DNA of 30,772 nucleotides from a virus. This document shows, piece after piece, positions 19,621-27,724 of this stretch (position 1 is its first letter; each line of letters opens with the position of its first letter). The position numbers and the translations under genes were made by a program. Where the stretch lies: positions 1 to 30,772 of IMG/VR virus record IMGVR_UViG_3300006790_000073; one strand, 5' to 3'. The notes beneath the pieces were generated by a model. That model worked only from the letters and a program-made list of their open reading frames with translations. It was not told the origin of the DNA and did no database searches.

Positions 19621-21201
19621 ATGAGCGGTCTAATCAAGCCAGACGGAACGCCACTGGTGGCGGCTGAACGGTCTTCGCGCCCGACCGCCCGCTATATGCG
19701 TGACACCAAGAGTGGCGTCATCGCCAGCCGGGTCGCGCCCCTGACCAGCCATCGTGACGATGTGCGCCGGTCATGGTCGCGGGCTGCAGGTCTGGCCATG
19801 GACCTGATCCAGAACAGCGGTCGCCTGAAAGGTGCGACCGACCAAGTTCTGGCCGACACGGTTGGCGTGGGTCTGACCCTGACGCCTGACCCGGACCTTT
19901 CGGGCATGGGGTATGACGAAAAGGAAAAGGCTGACTGGATTCGGTTGGTCAAAAAGCGCTGGCGGGCCTATTGGCACAACGCCCGTGAATGCGACATGCG
20001 TGGCAAGCTGACGGGTCCGCAGATGGTGGACATCGGGCTGCGCTGGCACATCGCCTATGGCGAGGCGACCGGCGTCTTCGATTTCTTCACCGCAGGCGAC
20101 CGCAGCCGGTATGGCATCACCAGCGGCACCAAGCTGTGCCTTGTTCCGCCGCCCCGACTGGTGCAGGACACCAGTCCGCTGGAAGGGCTGTTCCAAGGGG
20201 TGCATCACGATGGCAAGGGCCGTCCGGTGTCCTATCGCTTCGAAACTGTCACCGGCGGTTTGAAGTCGAAGCGCGACTATGCGGCATTCGATGTCGATGG
20301 TCGCCCGCTGGTCATGCACGTCTTTGACCCGATGGACGCCACTGATGTTCGGGGCATTTCGCTGCTGGCACCGGCCTTCCGGAAGCATATTCAGGCGGAA
20401 ATGCTGGATGACGCGACCCTGCAGATGGCCATTCTGCAGACGGTCTTTGCCATCACGCTGACATCCGAAGCGCCAAGCCAAGATGCCTATGAAGCGCTGG
20501 AAGTGCTGAAGGAAAGCGAAGGCGGCACGGGGTATGCACAGGAGTATCTGGACTTCCTTGGGGCGCAGCTGGACCGGGCAGCGGAAAGCCGGATTTCGGT
20601 TGGCGCTGACCCGCAGGTGTCGCACCTTGGCCCCGGCGAAAAGCTGGGCATGGAAACCGCGAAGGTGCCCGGTCAGGACTTCCTGCCGTTTTCGAACAGC
20701 CTTGCCCGCGACATGGCCCGCACCATCGGCATCACCTATGGCGGGCTGACGATGGACCACACCGCTGCGACCTATTCCAGCGTGCGCATGGAAAATGCGT
20801 CCATCTGGGCCGTGGTGATGCGGCGGCGCGAACGCATTGCCGCTCCGATGTGCCAGATGGTCTATGGCAACTGGCTGGATGAAGAGGTGGGCGAAGGCCG
20901 CATTCCGTTCAAAGGCGGATATGAAGCCTTCCGCGCGAACCGTGACCGGGTGGCAGCTGCAAACTGGCAGGGGCCTGCGAAGCCCACGGCGGACGATTAC
21001 AAGTCGGCACGGGCTTCGACCGAACGGCTGTCGAATGGCACCAGTTCCATCGCCAATGAAACCGGCGACCTTGGGGTGGACCCGGATGCGCTGTTTGAAC
21101 AGCGCCAGCGGGAACACCAGCGCTATGTCGATGCGGGGATGGAATCGCCCTATGCGGCACGGGATGCGCAGCCTGTCATCGAAACGGAGCCTGCCCCATG
21201 A
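19621..21201 (+). CDS. portal protein (lambda gpB family)
   Basis: 526 aa from ATG 19621 with AAGGGA upstream; the longer frame from 19576 reads the RNA-like segment and is rejected. RDTKSGVIASRVAPLTSHRDDVRRSWSRAAGLAMDLIQNS and GATDQVLADTVGVGLTLTPDPD are typical of the lambda gpB portal N-terminus. LGPGEKLGMETAKVPGQDFLPFSNSLARDMARTIGITYG, then YSSVRMENASIWAVVMRRRERIA, is the conserved C-terminal portal core. It forms the dodecameric ring for DNA entry and connects the head to the tail. It ends with an ATGA overlap into the gpW-like gene. Confidence 0.95.
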   Translation: MSGLIKPDGTPLVAAERSSRPTARYMRDTKSGVIASRVAPLTSHRDDVRRSWSRAAGLAMDLIQNSGRLKGATDQVLADTVGVGLTLTPDPDLSGMGYDEKEKADWIRLVKKRWRAYWHNARECDMRGKLTGPQMVDIGLRWHIAYGEATGVFDFFTAGDRSRYGITSGTKLCLVPPPRLVQDTSPLEGLFQGVHHDGKGRPVSYRFETVTGGLKSKRDYAAFDVDGRPLVMHVFDPMDATDVRGISLLAPAFRKHIQAEMLDDATLQMAILQTVFAITLTSEAPSQDAYEALEVLKESEGGTGYAQEYLDFLGAQLDRAAESRISVGADPQVSHLGPGEKLGMETAKVPGQDFLPFSNSLARDMARTIGITYGGLTMDHTAATYSSVRMENASIWAVVMRRRERIAAPMCQMVYGNWLDEEVGEGRIPFKGGYEAFRANRDRVAAANWQGPAKPTADDYKSARASTERLSNGTSSIANETGDLGVDPDALFEQRQREHQRYVDAGMESPYAARDAQPVIETEPAP

Positions 21202-21458
21202 GTACGATGAAGGTTGGCCAAGATGTCGTGCAGATGGATGACCCCTGTGCGATGGCCGATGCGCTGCGCAAGGTTCGCATTCGTTTGAGTGCGGGCCAGC
21301 TTCGGGAAACCGTGCGCATGGACGGCGAGGAAGTCACATTCCAGCGGGCGCGGCTGGATGACCTGAAACAGCTGATTGCGGAATACGAAAACGCCTGCCG
21401 CCGGAAGACCGGCGGCGCGGCCCGCACCAGACATGCGAAGCGGTTCCGCTTCACCTGA
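21198..21458 (+). CDS. head-tail joining protein gpW-like
   Basis: 86 aa, overlapping the portal stop as ATGA. MADALRKVRIRLSAGQLRETVRMDGEEVTFQRARLDDLKQLIAEYENACRR matches the lambda gpW pattern: short N-terminal helix, a beta hairpin with V..DG..V.F..A...DL, and a final helix. gpW plugs the portal after packaging. In lambda it precedes the portal gene; here it follows it. Confidence 0.8.
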   Translation: MSTMKVGQDVVQMDDPCAMADALRKVRIRLSAGQLRETVRMDGEEVTFQRARLDDLKQLIAEYENACRRKTGGAARTRHAKRFRFT

Positions 21459-21475
21459 CCGACAAGGAGACAGAC

Positions 21476-22546
21476 ATGACCATCTTGGTGGATGGCGAAC
21501 TCGTTCTTTACGGGTTCGTCGGGGATGACTTTTGGGGTGATGGCTTTACCGCATCGCAGGTCATCGACGCGCTGGCGATGCTGGGGCGTGATGCGGACAT
21601 CACCGTGCGCATCAATTCGGGCGGCGGTTATACCGATGACGGCATTGCCATCTACAACGCCCTGAAAGCACATCGCGGGGATGTTGCCGTGGTGGTCGAT
21701 GCCATCGCGGCATCGTCGGCTTCGGTCATCGCCATGGCGGGTGACACCATCACCATGCGGGCCGGTGCCCTGATGATGATCCATGACCCGGCGAAGTTCA
21801 CGTGGGGCAATGCGGGCGACCACGAAAAGTCCACCGAACAGCTGAACAAGCTGGCTGACCTGATGGCCGATATCTACGCCGAACAGACCGGCGAAGATGC
21901 CGAAACCATCCGCGAAGATATGAAGGCCGAACTGTGGCTGACCGGCGCGGAAGCGGTGGAACGCGGGTTCGCAACCGACACCGAAGGGGGCCGCGCCAAG
22001 GCTGTCGCCGCCTTCGATTACCGGGTTTATTCCCAAGCCCCCAAGAAACTCGTGGCCATGGCGAAGAAGGAAAAGTGGTCCTTCGAAGCTGCGACCCGAA
22101 ACGCGGCGTCCGCCGTGCAACCCCCGGACCATGAAAAGGAGACACCGACCATGGCACCCAAACCCGAAGCGGCGGACAAGACACCCGCCAATCCGGCCCC
22201 CGGTCAGCCGACCGGCGGCGCTGATGCTTCCAGCGCTGCGGATGTGAAGGCCCGCATCAAAGCCATCACCGAAGACGATGCGGCAAAGGGGCATGAAGCC
22301 CTTGCGAAGCATCTGGCCTTCGACACCGACATGCCCGCCGATGACGCCATTGCGGCGCTGAAGGCGGCAGCAACCGATGCGCCGCAGGCGAAGGCCGACG
22401 ATGCGCCGAACCCCGCCAAGTATCAGGCCAGCCGCAGTGCCGCCGCTGACCTTGCGCAACCCGCGCCGGGCGCTTCGGCCAAGCCGAAGGCCACCATCAA
22501 CACCGGGGGCATCTATGCCGCCCGCCGTGCCGGAAAGGAGGCATAA
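21476..22546 (+). CDS. ClpP-like prohead protease with scaffold C-terminus
   Basis: 356 aa. Residues 1-200 are a ClpP/S14-like capsid maturation protease: RINSGGGYTDDGIAIYNAL, catalytic Ser80 in AIAASSASVIAMAG, His103 in MMIHDPAKF. Residues about 200-356 are a flexible Ala/Pro/Lys-rich scaffold (AADKTPANPAPGQPTG, then DVKARIKAITEDD). A second in-frame ATG at 22151 with AAGGAG nine bases upstream would make the scaffold alone, as in lambda C/Nu3. The protease cuts itself and the scaffold during head assembly. Start ATG 21476 has AAGGAG upstream. Confidence 0.93.
   Translation: MTILVDGELVLYGFVGDDFWGDGFTASQVIDALAMLGRDADITVRINSGGGYTDDGIAIYNALKAHRGDVAVVVDAIAASSASVIAMAGDTITMRAGALMMIHDPAKFTWGNAGDHEKSTEQLNKLADLMADIYAEQTGEDAETIREDMKAELWLTGAEAVERGFATDTEGGRAKAVAAFDYRVYSQAPKKLVAMAKKEKWSFEAATRNAASAVQPPDHEKETPTMAPKPEAADKTPANPAPGQPTGGADASSAADVKARIKAITEDDAAKGHEALAKHLAFDTDMPADDAIAALKAAATDAPQAKADDAPNPAKYQASRSAAADLAQPAPGASAKPKATINTGGIYAARRAGKEA
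22151..22546 (+). CDS. nested scaffold protein (Nu3-like)
   Basis: In-frame internal product of the protease gene, about 131 aa, starting MAPKPEAADKTPANP. It has a strong Shine-Dalgarno AAGGAG at 22136-22141 and proper spacing, inside the coding sequence. Lambda makes Nu3 from the same arrangement in gene C. The product would act as an internal scaffold for capsid assembly and be degraded later. Confidence 0.75.
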   Translation: MAPKPEAADKTPANPAPGQPTGGADASSAADVKARIKAITEDDAAKGHEALAKHLAFDTDMPADDAIAALKAAATDAPQAKADDAPNPAKYQASRSAAADLAQPAPGASAKPKATINTGGIYAARRAGKEA

Positions 22547-22549
22547 GCC

Positions 22550-22930
22550 ATGGAAAACGCAACCATGCAGACCCGCAATCTGGTTTTCCTGCTGTCTGAG
22601 GCCGCAGGCCGCCGTTCGCGCAGTATCGTCACCATCGCCAATGGCGCGGGCAAGCTGGCCGCTGGCACCGTTCTGGGCAAGGTGACCGCCACCGGCGAAT
22701 ACGTTCCCGCGCCCGCTGCCGAAGTGGTCGGCAAAGAAGGTGCCGAAACCGCCGTGGCCATTCTGGCCTATGGCGTCGATGCGACCGACCAAGCGGTGGA
22801 AGTCACCGCCATCGACCGCGATGCCGAAGCCAAGCTGCCGATGCTGTCTTTCGACGCTTCGGTGGACGATCAAGCCAAAACCGATGCGAAGGTGGCGCAG
22901 CTGAACGCTGTCGGCATCCGCGTGCGCTAA
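22550..22930 (+). CDS. head decoration protein gpD-like
   Basis: 126 aa. SIVTIANGAGKLAAGTVLGKVTATGEYVPAPA, then GAETAVAILAYGVDATDQAVEVTAIDRDAEA, is the lambda gpD family of capsid-stabilising trimers (normally about 110 aa). The start has AAGGAGG eight bases upstream. It lies between the protease/scaffold gene and the major capsid gene, the lambda order C-Nu3-D-E. Confidence 0.88.
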   Translation: MENATMQTRNLVFLLSEAAGRRSRSIVTIANGAGKLAAGTVLGKVTATGEYVPAPAAEVVGKEGAETAVAILAYGVDATDQAVEVTAIDRDAEAKLPMLSFDASVDDQAKTDAKVAQLNAVGIRVR

Positions 22931-22943
22931 GGAGACCGCGACC

Positions 22944-23942
22944 ATGTGGGAAACTGAATTTTCTGTGCTGGCCCTGACGGCTGCAATCAACAATCAGCCG
23001 TTCGTGCCGGGCCAGCTTGGCGCGACCGGTATCTTCGATGAAGATGGCGTGGCCGTGACCACCATCAAAATCGAAGAAAACAACGGCACGCTGGCGCTGA
23101 TCGAGCCGACCCCGCGCGGTGGCCCCGGTCAGACCATCGGTGACGATGACCGGCGCGTCATCCCGTTCGAAATCGACCATTACGAAATCAATGATGCCGT
23201 GCTGGCCGATGAAATTCAGGGTGTGCGCCAGCTTGGCAGCGATGACCAGCTGGAAACCATCCAGAACCGCGTCGATGCGAAGCTGCGCACCCATGCGCGG
23301 GCGCTGGATGCCACGCTGGAACACCAGCGGGTCGGGGCCATCAAGGGCGTCATCCTGTCCGGAAAGGGCAAGGTGCTGCACAACCTTTATGACCGCTTCG
23401 GCCTTGCCGTGCCTGCGCCGATTGCGCTTGGCATCAATGCGCAGGTGGAAGGCATCGCCACCAAGATCAAGGGCGATGTGGTCTATTCCATCGAAGACGA
23501 ACTGGACGCGCCCTATGACCACATCCACGCGATGTGTGGCCGCGATTTCCACGATGCCCTGTGGGACCAGAAGGAAGTGCGCGAAACCTTTCTTGCCGAC
23601 AACATGGGCTATCAGCTGCGCGACGGTGCGCCGGACGTGTTCACGGTCGGCAAGGTCACCTTCGAACGCTACCGCACCGGCAAGAAAGCGACCGCCGCGA
23701 ATGGTGGCGCGGCCTTCATCGCAGCGAATGAAGCGCGGGTGTTCCCGGTCGGTGTGCCGGATCTGTTCATCACGCGCTTCGCCCCGGCGGACCTTGAAGA
23801 AACGGTGAACACCATCGGCCTGCCGCGCTACGCGCACCAGTACGGCATGCAGAACGGCAAGGGTCGCCATCTGGACAGTCAGATGAACGCGATTTCGGTC
23901 TGCACCCGTCCCGGCGTGCTGAAAAAGCTGACCATCGCCTGA
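22944..23942 (+). CDS. major capsid protein (lambda gpE family)
   Basis: 332 aa (lambda gpE is 341 aa). LTAAINNQPFVPGQLGATGIF, then TIKIEENNGTLALIEPTPRGGPGQ, then FEIDHYEINDAVLADEIQGVR and LYDRFGLAVP are conserved family segments of the HK97-like fold. The C-terminus (RYAHQYGMQNGKGRHLDSQMNAISVCTRPGVLKKL) is the usual end. A strong AAGGAG lies before the ATG. It is followed by a terminator-like hairpin that may limit read-through, keeping capsid output high relative to downstream connector genes. Confidence 0.95.
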   Translation: MWETEFSVLALTAAINNQPFVPGQLGATGIFDEDGVAVTTIKIEENNGTLALIEPTPRGGPGQTIGDDDRRVIPFEIDHYEINDAVLADEIQGVRQLGSDDQLETIQNRVDAKLRTHARALDATLEHQRVGAIKGVILSGKGKVLHNLYDRFGLAVPAPIALGINAQVEGIATKIKGDVVYSIEDELDAPYDHIHAMCGRDFHDALWDQKEVRETFLADNMGYQLRDGAPDVFTVGKVTFERYRTGKKATAANGGAAFIAANEARVFPVGVPDLFITRFAPADLEETVNTIGLPRYAHQYGMQNGKGRHLDSQMNAISVCTRPGVLKKLTIA

Positions 23943-23969
23943 CACCTGAAGAACAGGACAGTGAAGTAA

Positions 23970-23996
23970 GGCCCGGCGGGAAACTGCCGGGCCTTT
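23970..23996 (+). terminator. attenuating terminator after the capsid gene
   Basis: GGCCCGGC (23970-23977) pairs with GCCGGGCC (23986-23993) around an eight-base loop, followed by three T. The short T run suggests partial termination rather than a full stop, since late genes continue downstream. Confidence 0.65.
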
Positions 23997-24055
23997 GGCT
24001 GCATCCCCAAGCGCCCGCGCGGCGCTTCGGAATTCAGCCTGTGAAGGAGACAATC

Positions 24056-24442
24056 ATGGCGCAGTCGAAGAAGAAGTGGGTGGCCTTCAAGAGCAATGCC
24101 ACCGTGCCCGGCGATGTGATGGGTGAAGACAAGGACCAGAAGATGCAGGTCGGTGAACCCGTCCAGCTTCCTGAAGCCTATGCGGACCACGTGGTGCAGG
24201 ATGGCTTTGCCGCATTCTGCGATGCGCCGAAGAAGACTGCGCCGAAGAAATCCGGCGGGCAGTCGGCTGAAGAAAAGGCTGCTGCGGAAGCTGCAGCCAA
24301 GCTGGAAGCTGCGCAGGCCCGCGTGGATGACCTGAACGCCAAGCTGGGCGAGATGTCCGAAGGCGATGACGGTTGGGAAGACCTGACCAAAGAACTGGAT
24401 GAAGCGGTCACCGAACTGGCCGCGCTGCAGCCTGCATCCTGA
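24056..24442 (+). CDS. head-completion-like hypothetical protein
   Basis: 128 aa from ATG 24056 with AAGGAGA five bases upstream. The N-terminal part (KKWVAFKSNATVPGDVMGED, then VGEPVQLPEAYADHVVQDGFA) looks beta-rich. The C-terminal part (AEEKAAAEAAAKLEAAQARVDDLNAKLGEM) is a coiled coil. Its place between the capsid and connector genes is that of lambda FI. Function unproven. Confidence 0.7.
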   Translation: MAQSKKKWVAFKSNATVPGDVMGEDKDQKMQVGEPVQLPEAYADHVVQDGFAAFCDAPKKTAPKKSGGQSAEEKAAAEAAAKLEAAQARVDDLNAKLGEMSEGDDGWEDLTKELDEAVTELAALQPAS

Positions 24443-24813
24443 TGGACCGCAGTCTGCGCGAAGACCTGATGGCCGAAGTGGATGATGTGTGGTCGGAAGC
24501 CGTCCGCCATCTTCCGCTGGCCGATGGTCGCAAAGACCCGGAACGCGATGCGCTGGAATTCACCGCCGTGCTGCGGACGGGTGACCGCGATGCGGAGCGG
24601 ATGAACTTCGGTCGCGGGAACAACGCCCGCGCCGGTGTGACGGCGGATGGTGGCCATCTGCGCATCGACCGCGCGGTGCATGCCGCGCTGGTGGTCCGCA
24701 AGGGCGACAAGGTGGTGGCGCTGGATCGTGATGGCCAGCCGGTGTTCGAAGTGCTTTCGATCGATGATCGGTCGCACCTTCGACTGATTTGCGAACTTGG
24801 GGATGCGAACTGA
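24442..24813 (+). CDS. head-tail connector protein (FII-like)
   Basis: 123 aa, sharing a base with the previous stop. RDALEFTAVLRTGDRDAERMNFG, then ADGGHLRIDRAVHAALVVRKGDKVVALDRDGQPVFEVLSIDDRS, forms a small beta-barrel pattern like the phage attachment protein FII (117 aa in lambda). It probably bridges head and tail. Assignment is by size, position and pattern. Confidence 0.6.
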   Translation: MDRSLREDLMAEVDDVWSEAVRHLPLADGRKDPERDALEFTAVLRTGDRDAERMNFGRGNNARAGVTADGGHLRIDRAVHAALVVRKGDKVVALDRDGQPVFEVLSIDDRSHLRLICELGDAN

Positions 24814-25589
24814 TGTCGCTGACGATGATGGCATTGCGGATTGCGGCGGTTCAGGCGCTGAAGGCTGGCGGCACGCTGGTCGGTGACAATGTGCTGGACA
24901 GTCAGATTTCCGCCATCGACCAGACGGCTGATGGTCAGCTGCGCAGCGACCAGCAGCGCCCCTTCATCGCGGTCTACACCGATGCGGCCAAGGCCCAAGA
25001 CTTGGGCCAGACCGGGCTGCGGTCGAATGGCCGGGTGGACATCATGTTCAACTGCGGCGTGTCGGTCACGATGGCTGAAACGAACAAGGAAACCGGGGAA
25101 ACGCAAATCGTGGACCTGTTCCCGGCGACCGACGCCAATCTGGAAGCGGTTCTGGACGCGCTGGATGTGCAAATCAGCCGCGTGCTGACCGACCCGAACA
25201 ACCCTTGGGCGCAGGTCTTCGGGGATTTCGTGCAAGCTTATGTGGCGAAGGAACACGTGCGGTCCAGCAGTTCGGCGGAAAATGTGCGCCTTGCGGCTGG
25301 CCAGACCAAGCTGACGGTCGATGTCTTTGCCGACCCGCGCCATGGCCAGCCCTTGGCTGAAGGTGGCCCTTGGCCGCGCTTCATGACGCTGATGGCGGAA
25401 CATGGCGTGCCGCAGCTGGCGCTGTTCCAGCAGCTGGTGGGTGACCCGGTGTCGGGGGGCTATGAGGAATTTGAACGGCTGACAGGTATGACCACGCGCG
25501 ATGCGCAGTCGCTGCGCCTCTACACCTTCGGGGGTGTGCCCTGCGATGTGGTGGTGACCGATGCTGTCAATGAAACGGTGCCGGTCTGA
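24813..25589 (+). CDS. tail-connector/neck-like hypothetical protein
   Basis: 258 aa from ATG 24813, sharing a base with the previous stop. MMALRIAAVQALKAGGTLVGDNVLDSQISAIDQ, then QQRPFIAVYTDAAKAQ, then RVDIMFNCGVSVTMAETN and IVDLFPATDANLEAVLDALDVQ, resemble tail terminator/minor tail proteins (gpU-like alpha-beta fold) but the protein is longer. Its place before gpV supports a neck or tail-terminator job. No firm family. Confidence 0.6.
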   Translation: MSLTMMALRIAAVQALKAGGTLVGDNVLDSQISAIDQTADGQLRSDQQRPFIAVYTDAAKAQDLGQTGLRSNGRVDIMFNCGVSVTMAETNKETGETQIVDLFPATDANLEAVLDALDVQISRVLTDPNNPWAQVFGDFVQAYVAKEHVRSSSSAENVRLAAGQTKLTVDVFADPRHGQPLAEGGPWPRFMTLMAEHGVPQLALFQQLVGDPVSGGYEEFERLTGMTTRDAQSLRLYTFGGVPCDVVVTDAVNETVPV

Positions 25590-26134
25590 TGGCTGGCCTG
25601 CCGGAAATCATTGATGACCTGCGCCGCCGCGTGACCGAACTGGAACGCCGCCAGCGGGCGCAATCGCGCACCGGCGTCATCACTGAAGTGGACGCTGGCA
25701 ACGGGCTGGCGCGGGTCCGGCTGCAGGACGGTGACCAGCCGTTTTTGACGGGTTGGATACCGTGGACCGAACCCTCTGCGGGGGCGAACAAAACGCACAA
25801 CCCGCCTTCGGTCGGGCAGCAGGTGCAAATCGCATCAGAGTCCGGCGACCTGCATGATGCGGTCATTCAGGGAAGCCTGAATTCGGATGCGAATGGTCGG
25901 CCTTCAGGAGCCGGTGATGAATACGTGCTGGCCTCGGTCGGTGACGCAAGTGTGACCATCAGTGGCGGCGGTTCTTCGCTGGCGCTGAAGGTGGGTGGTG
26001 TGACGGTGACAGTCACGGCGGCGGGCTTCGCGGTCGATGGCGGTCAGGTCACCCACAACGGCACCGACATTGGTGACACGCATACGCATAGCGGGGTCAT
26101 GGCAGGCCCGGCTGATACAGGAACGCCAAACTGA
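25589..26134 (+). CDS. baseplate assembly protein V (spike)
   Basis: 181 aa. The N-terminal helix (LPEIIDDLRRRVTELERRQRA) is followed by an OB-like domain (TGVITEVDAGNGLARVRLQDGD, then GWIPWTEPSAGANKTHNPPSVGQQVQIAS). A triple-helical beta spike (SVTISGGGSSLALKVGGVTVTVTAAGF) ends in DIGDTHTHSG. His165 and His167 are the metal-binding apex motif H-x-H of P2 gpV spikes. It is the membrane-piercing tip of a contractile tail, so the phage is a myovirus type. Confidence 0.92.
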   Translation: MAGLPEIIDDLRRRVTELERRQRAQSRTGVITEVDAGNGLARVRLQDGDQPFLTGWIPWTEPSAGANKTHNPPSVGQQVQIASESGDLHDAVIQGSLNSDANGRPSGAGDEYVLASVGDASVTISGGGSSLALKVGGVTVTVTAAGFAVDGGQVTHNGTDIGDTHTHSGVMAGPADTGTPN

Positions 26135-26145
26135 TGGAGTTGACC

Positions 26146-26376
26146 ATGGCTGACCAGAAGACCACCACCCCGGCGGACTATGAAGTGACGCAAGCCCGTG
26201 AAATCGGTGGCGTGCACCGCGCCGTGGGTGAAACCGTCACCCTGACGCCGCTGCAGGCCAAGTATTACCTGCCGCCCTACGGCACGGGCCTGAAACCTGC
26301 TGCTGCGAAGGCTGCGGCAAAGCCGAAGGCGGACGCGGAAAAGGCCGCGACCAAGGGTGACAAGGCTGAAGGCTGA
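26146..26376 (+). CDS. small hypothetical protein in baseplate cluster
   Basis: 76 aa from ATG 26146, with GGAG six bases upstream; the ATG at 26134 overlapping the gpV stop lacks such a site. EIGGVHRAVGETVTLTPLQAKYYLPPYGTGLKP resembles the short N-terminal domain also seen in the capsid-neighbour protein (loop around G-E-x-V-x-L). The C-terminus is a Lys/Ala-rich tail. Unknown function. Confidence 0.65.
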   Translation: MADQKTTTPADYEVTQAREIGGVHRAVGETVTLTPLQAKYYLPPYGTGLKPAAAKAAAKPKADAEKAATKGDKAEG

Positions 26377-26381
26377 CCGCC

Positions 26382-26771
26382 ATGGACCTGAACCACGATA
26401 CCGGGGGCGCGGTCGAAGGGTGGGACCATGTGGTGCAAAGCATCCAGACCATCCTTGCCACGCGGCTGAATGCCCGCGTCTTCCGGCGTGAATTCGGGTC
26501 CGAAGTCCCGGCGCTGGTCGATGCGCCGATGAACGAAGCCAATGTTCTGGCGCTGTATGTGGCCGTGGCCGAAGCGCTGGAACGGTGGGAACCCCGTTTT
26601 GAACTGACCGATGTTGCCGTGGAAGGTGCTGAAACGGGGGCTGTCACCATGACCCTGATCGGCAATCACCGACCGAACGCCCACAAAGGCGACCTGACCA
26701 CGGTTGTCGATAACATTCAGACCATCCGCGTCATGCGTGACCGGGTGGAAAATTGGAGCCTTGCCGCATGA
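26382..26771 (+). CDS. baseplate protein gpW / gp25-like
   Basis: 129 aa. GWDHVVQSIQTILATRLNARVFRREFGSEVPALVDAPMNEANVL, then RWEPRFELTDVAVEGAETGAVTMTL, is the T4 gp25/P2 gpW lysozyme-like fold used as the baseplate wedge component. P2 gpW is 115 aa. The order V-W-J-I-H matches P2. The end overlaps the gpJ start as ATGA. Confidence 0.9.
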   Translation: MDLNHDTGGAVEGWDHVVQSIQTILATRLNARVFRREFGSEVPALVDAPMNEANVLALYVAVAEALERWEPRFELTDVAVEGAETGAVTMTLIGNHRPNAHKGDLTTVVDNIQTIRVMRDRVENWSLAA

Positions 26772-27724
26772 GCCGCTTTGCCGCGCTGGACCTGACCACA
26801 CTGCCGGACCCGACCGCGATTGGCGTGCTGGACTTCGACGCCATTCTGGAAGCGCGACTGGTCGAACTGGAAGCGCAGCTGGCGGAAGTCTTCGATGCGC
26901 CGAAGGTGGCCGAAGTCATGGCGCTGGCCCGCAACATCGCGGCCAGCCCGATGCGCTATCTGAATGAAGCGGCGGCGGCGCGGGAACTGTATCTGGAAAA
27001 CCGCATCAATGAAGCGGTGCGGTCGGTGTTCCTGTCCACGGCGCGTGGCGATGACCTTGACCAGATCGGGGCAAATCGCGGAGTGCTGCGCAAGGTGCTG
27101 GATGACAGCGACCCGGACAATCCGGTCATGGAAAGCGATGAAGCGTTTCGCGCCCGCATCCAGCTGGTCATCGAAGCATGGTCGCCGCATGGCACCGAAG
27201 GGTCATATGTCTATTGGGCGTTGGATGCCGATGACCGCGTGGTGGACGTGGCGGTCTATGGGCCAAACCATGGGCTGGACCCAGCCATTCTGCCCGCCGA
27301 ACCAAAGATGGTCATTCTGTCCAGCGAAGGCGATGGCACGGCGGATGCGGCGCTTCTGGATGCGGTGTTCCAGCACTGCACCACCGACAAGCGCCGCCCT
27401 GTGGCCGACAAGCTGACCGTGGTGTCCGCGCAGCCGGTGCCCTACGCCATCGAAGCGGTTCTGCATGTCACCACCCCGGAAACCGCATCTGCGGTTCAGG
27501 CAGCGGCGCAGGCGGCGGCGCAGGCATTCGTGAATGGCCGCATTCGCATCGGTCGGAAACTTTACCGCACGTCCATCGCTGCGGCGCTGAATGTGCAGGG
27601 CGTGGTCGATGTCGAACTGGTGTCGCCTGCCGCTGACTTGGACATCGGGCCATTCGATGCGCCCCACTGCACCGGCATCACCGTGACGCTGGAATCCATC
27701 ACCGGGGGCTGGCGCGATGTTTGA
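26768..27724 (+). CDS. baseplate protein gpJ-like
   Basis: 318 aa from ATG 26768. RYLNEAAAARELYLENRINEAVRSVFLSTARGDDLDQIGANRGV, then SDEAFRARIQLVIEAWSPHGTEGSYVYWALDADDRVVDVAVY, is the P2 gpJ / Mu gp47 / T4 gp6 baseplate family (P2 gpJ 302 aa). It forms the inner wedge ring. The gene ends with an eight-base overlap into gpI. Confidence 0.93.
   Translation: MSRFAALDLTTLPDPTAIGVLDFDAILEARLVELEAQLAEVFDAPKVAEVMALARNIAASPMRYLNEAAAARELYLENRINEAVRSVFLSTARGDDLDQIGANRGVLRKVLDDSDPDNPVMESDEAFRARIQLVIEAWSPHGTEGSYVYWALDADDRVVDVAVYGPNHGLDPAILPAEPKMVILSSEGDGTADAALLDAVFQHCTTDKRRPVADKLTVVSAQPVPYAIEAVLHVTTPETASAVQAAAQAAAQAFVNGRIRIGRKLYRTSIAAALNVQGVVDVELVSPAADLDIGPFDAPHCTGITVTLESITGGWRDV

Noticed and set aside
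21176-22993. Long minus-strand open frame (605 codons)
   Set aside because: It is antisense to the protease, scaffold and decoration genes. It is Gly/Arg/His-rich low-complexity translation with no domain.
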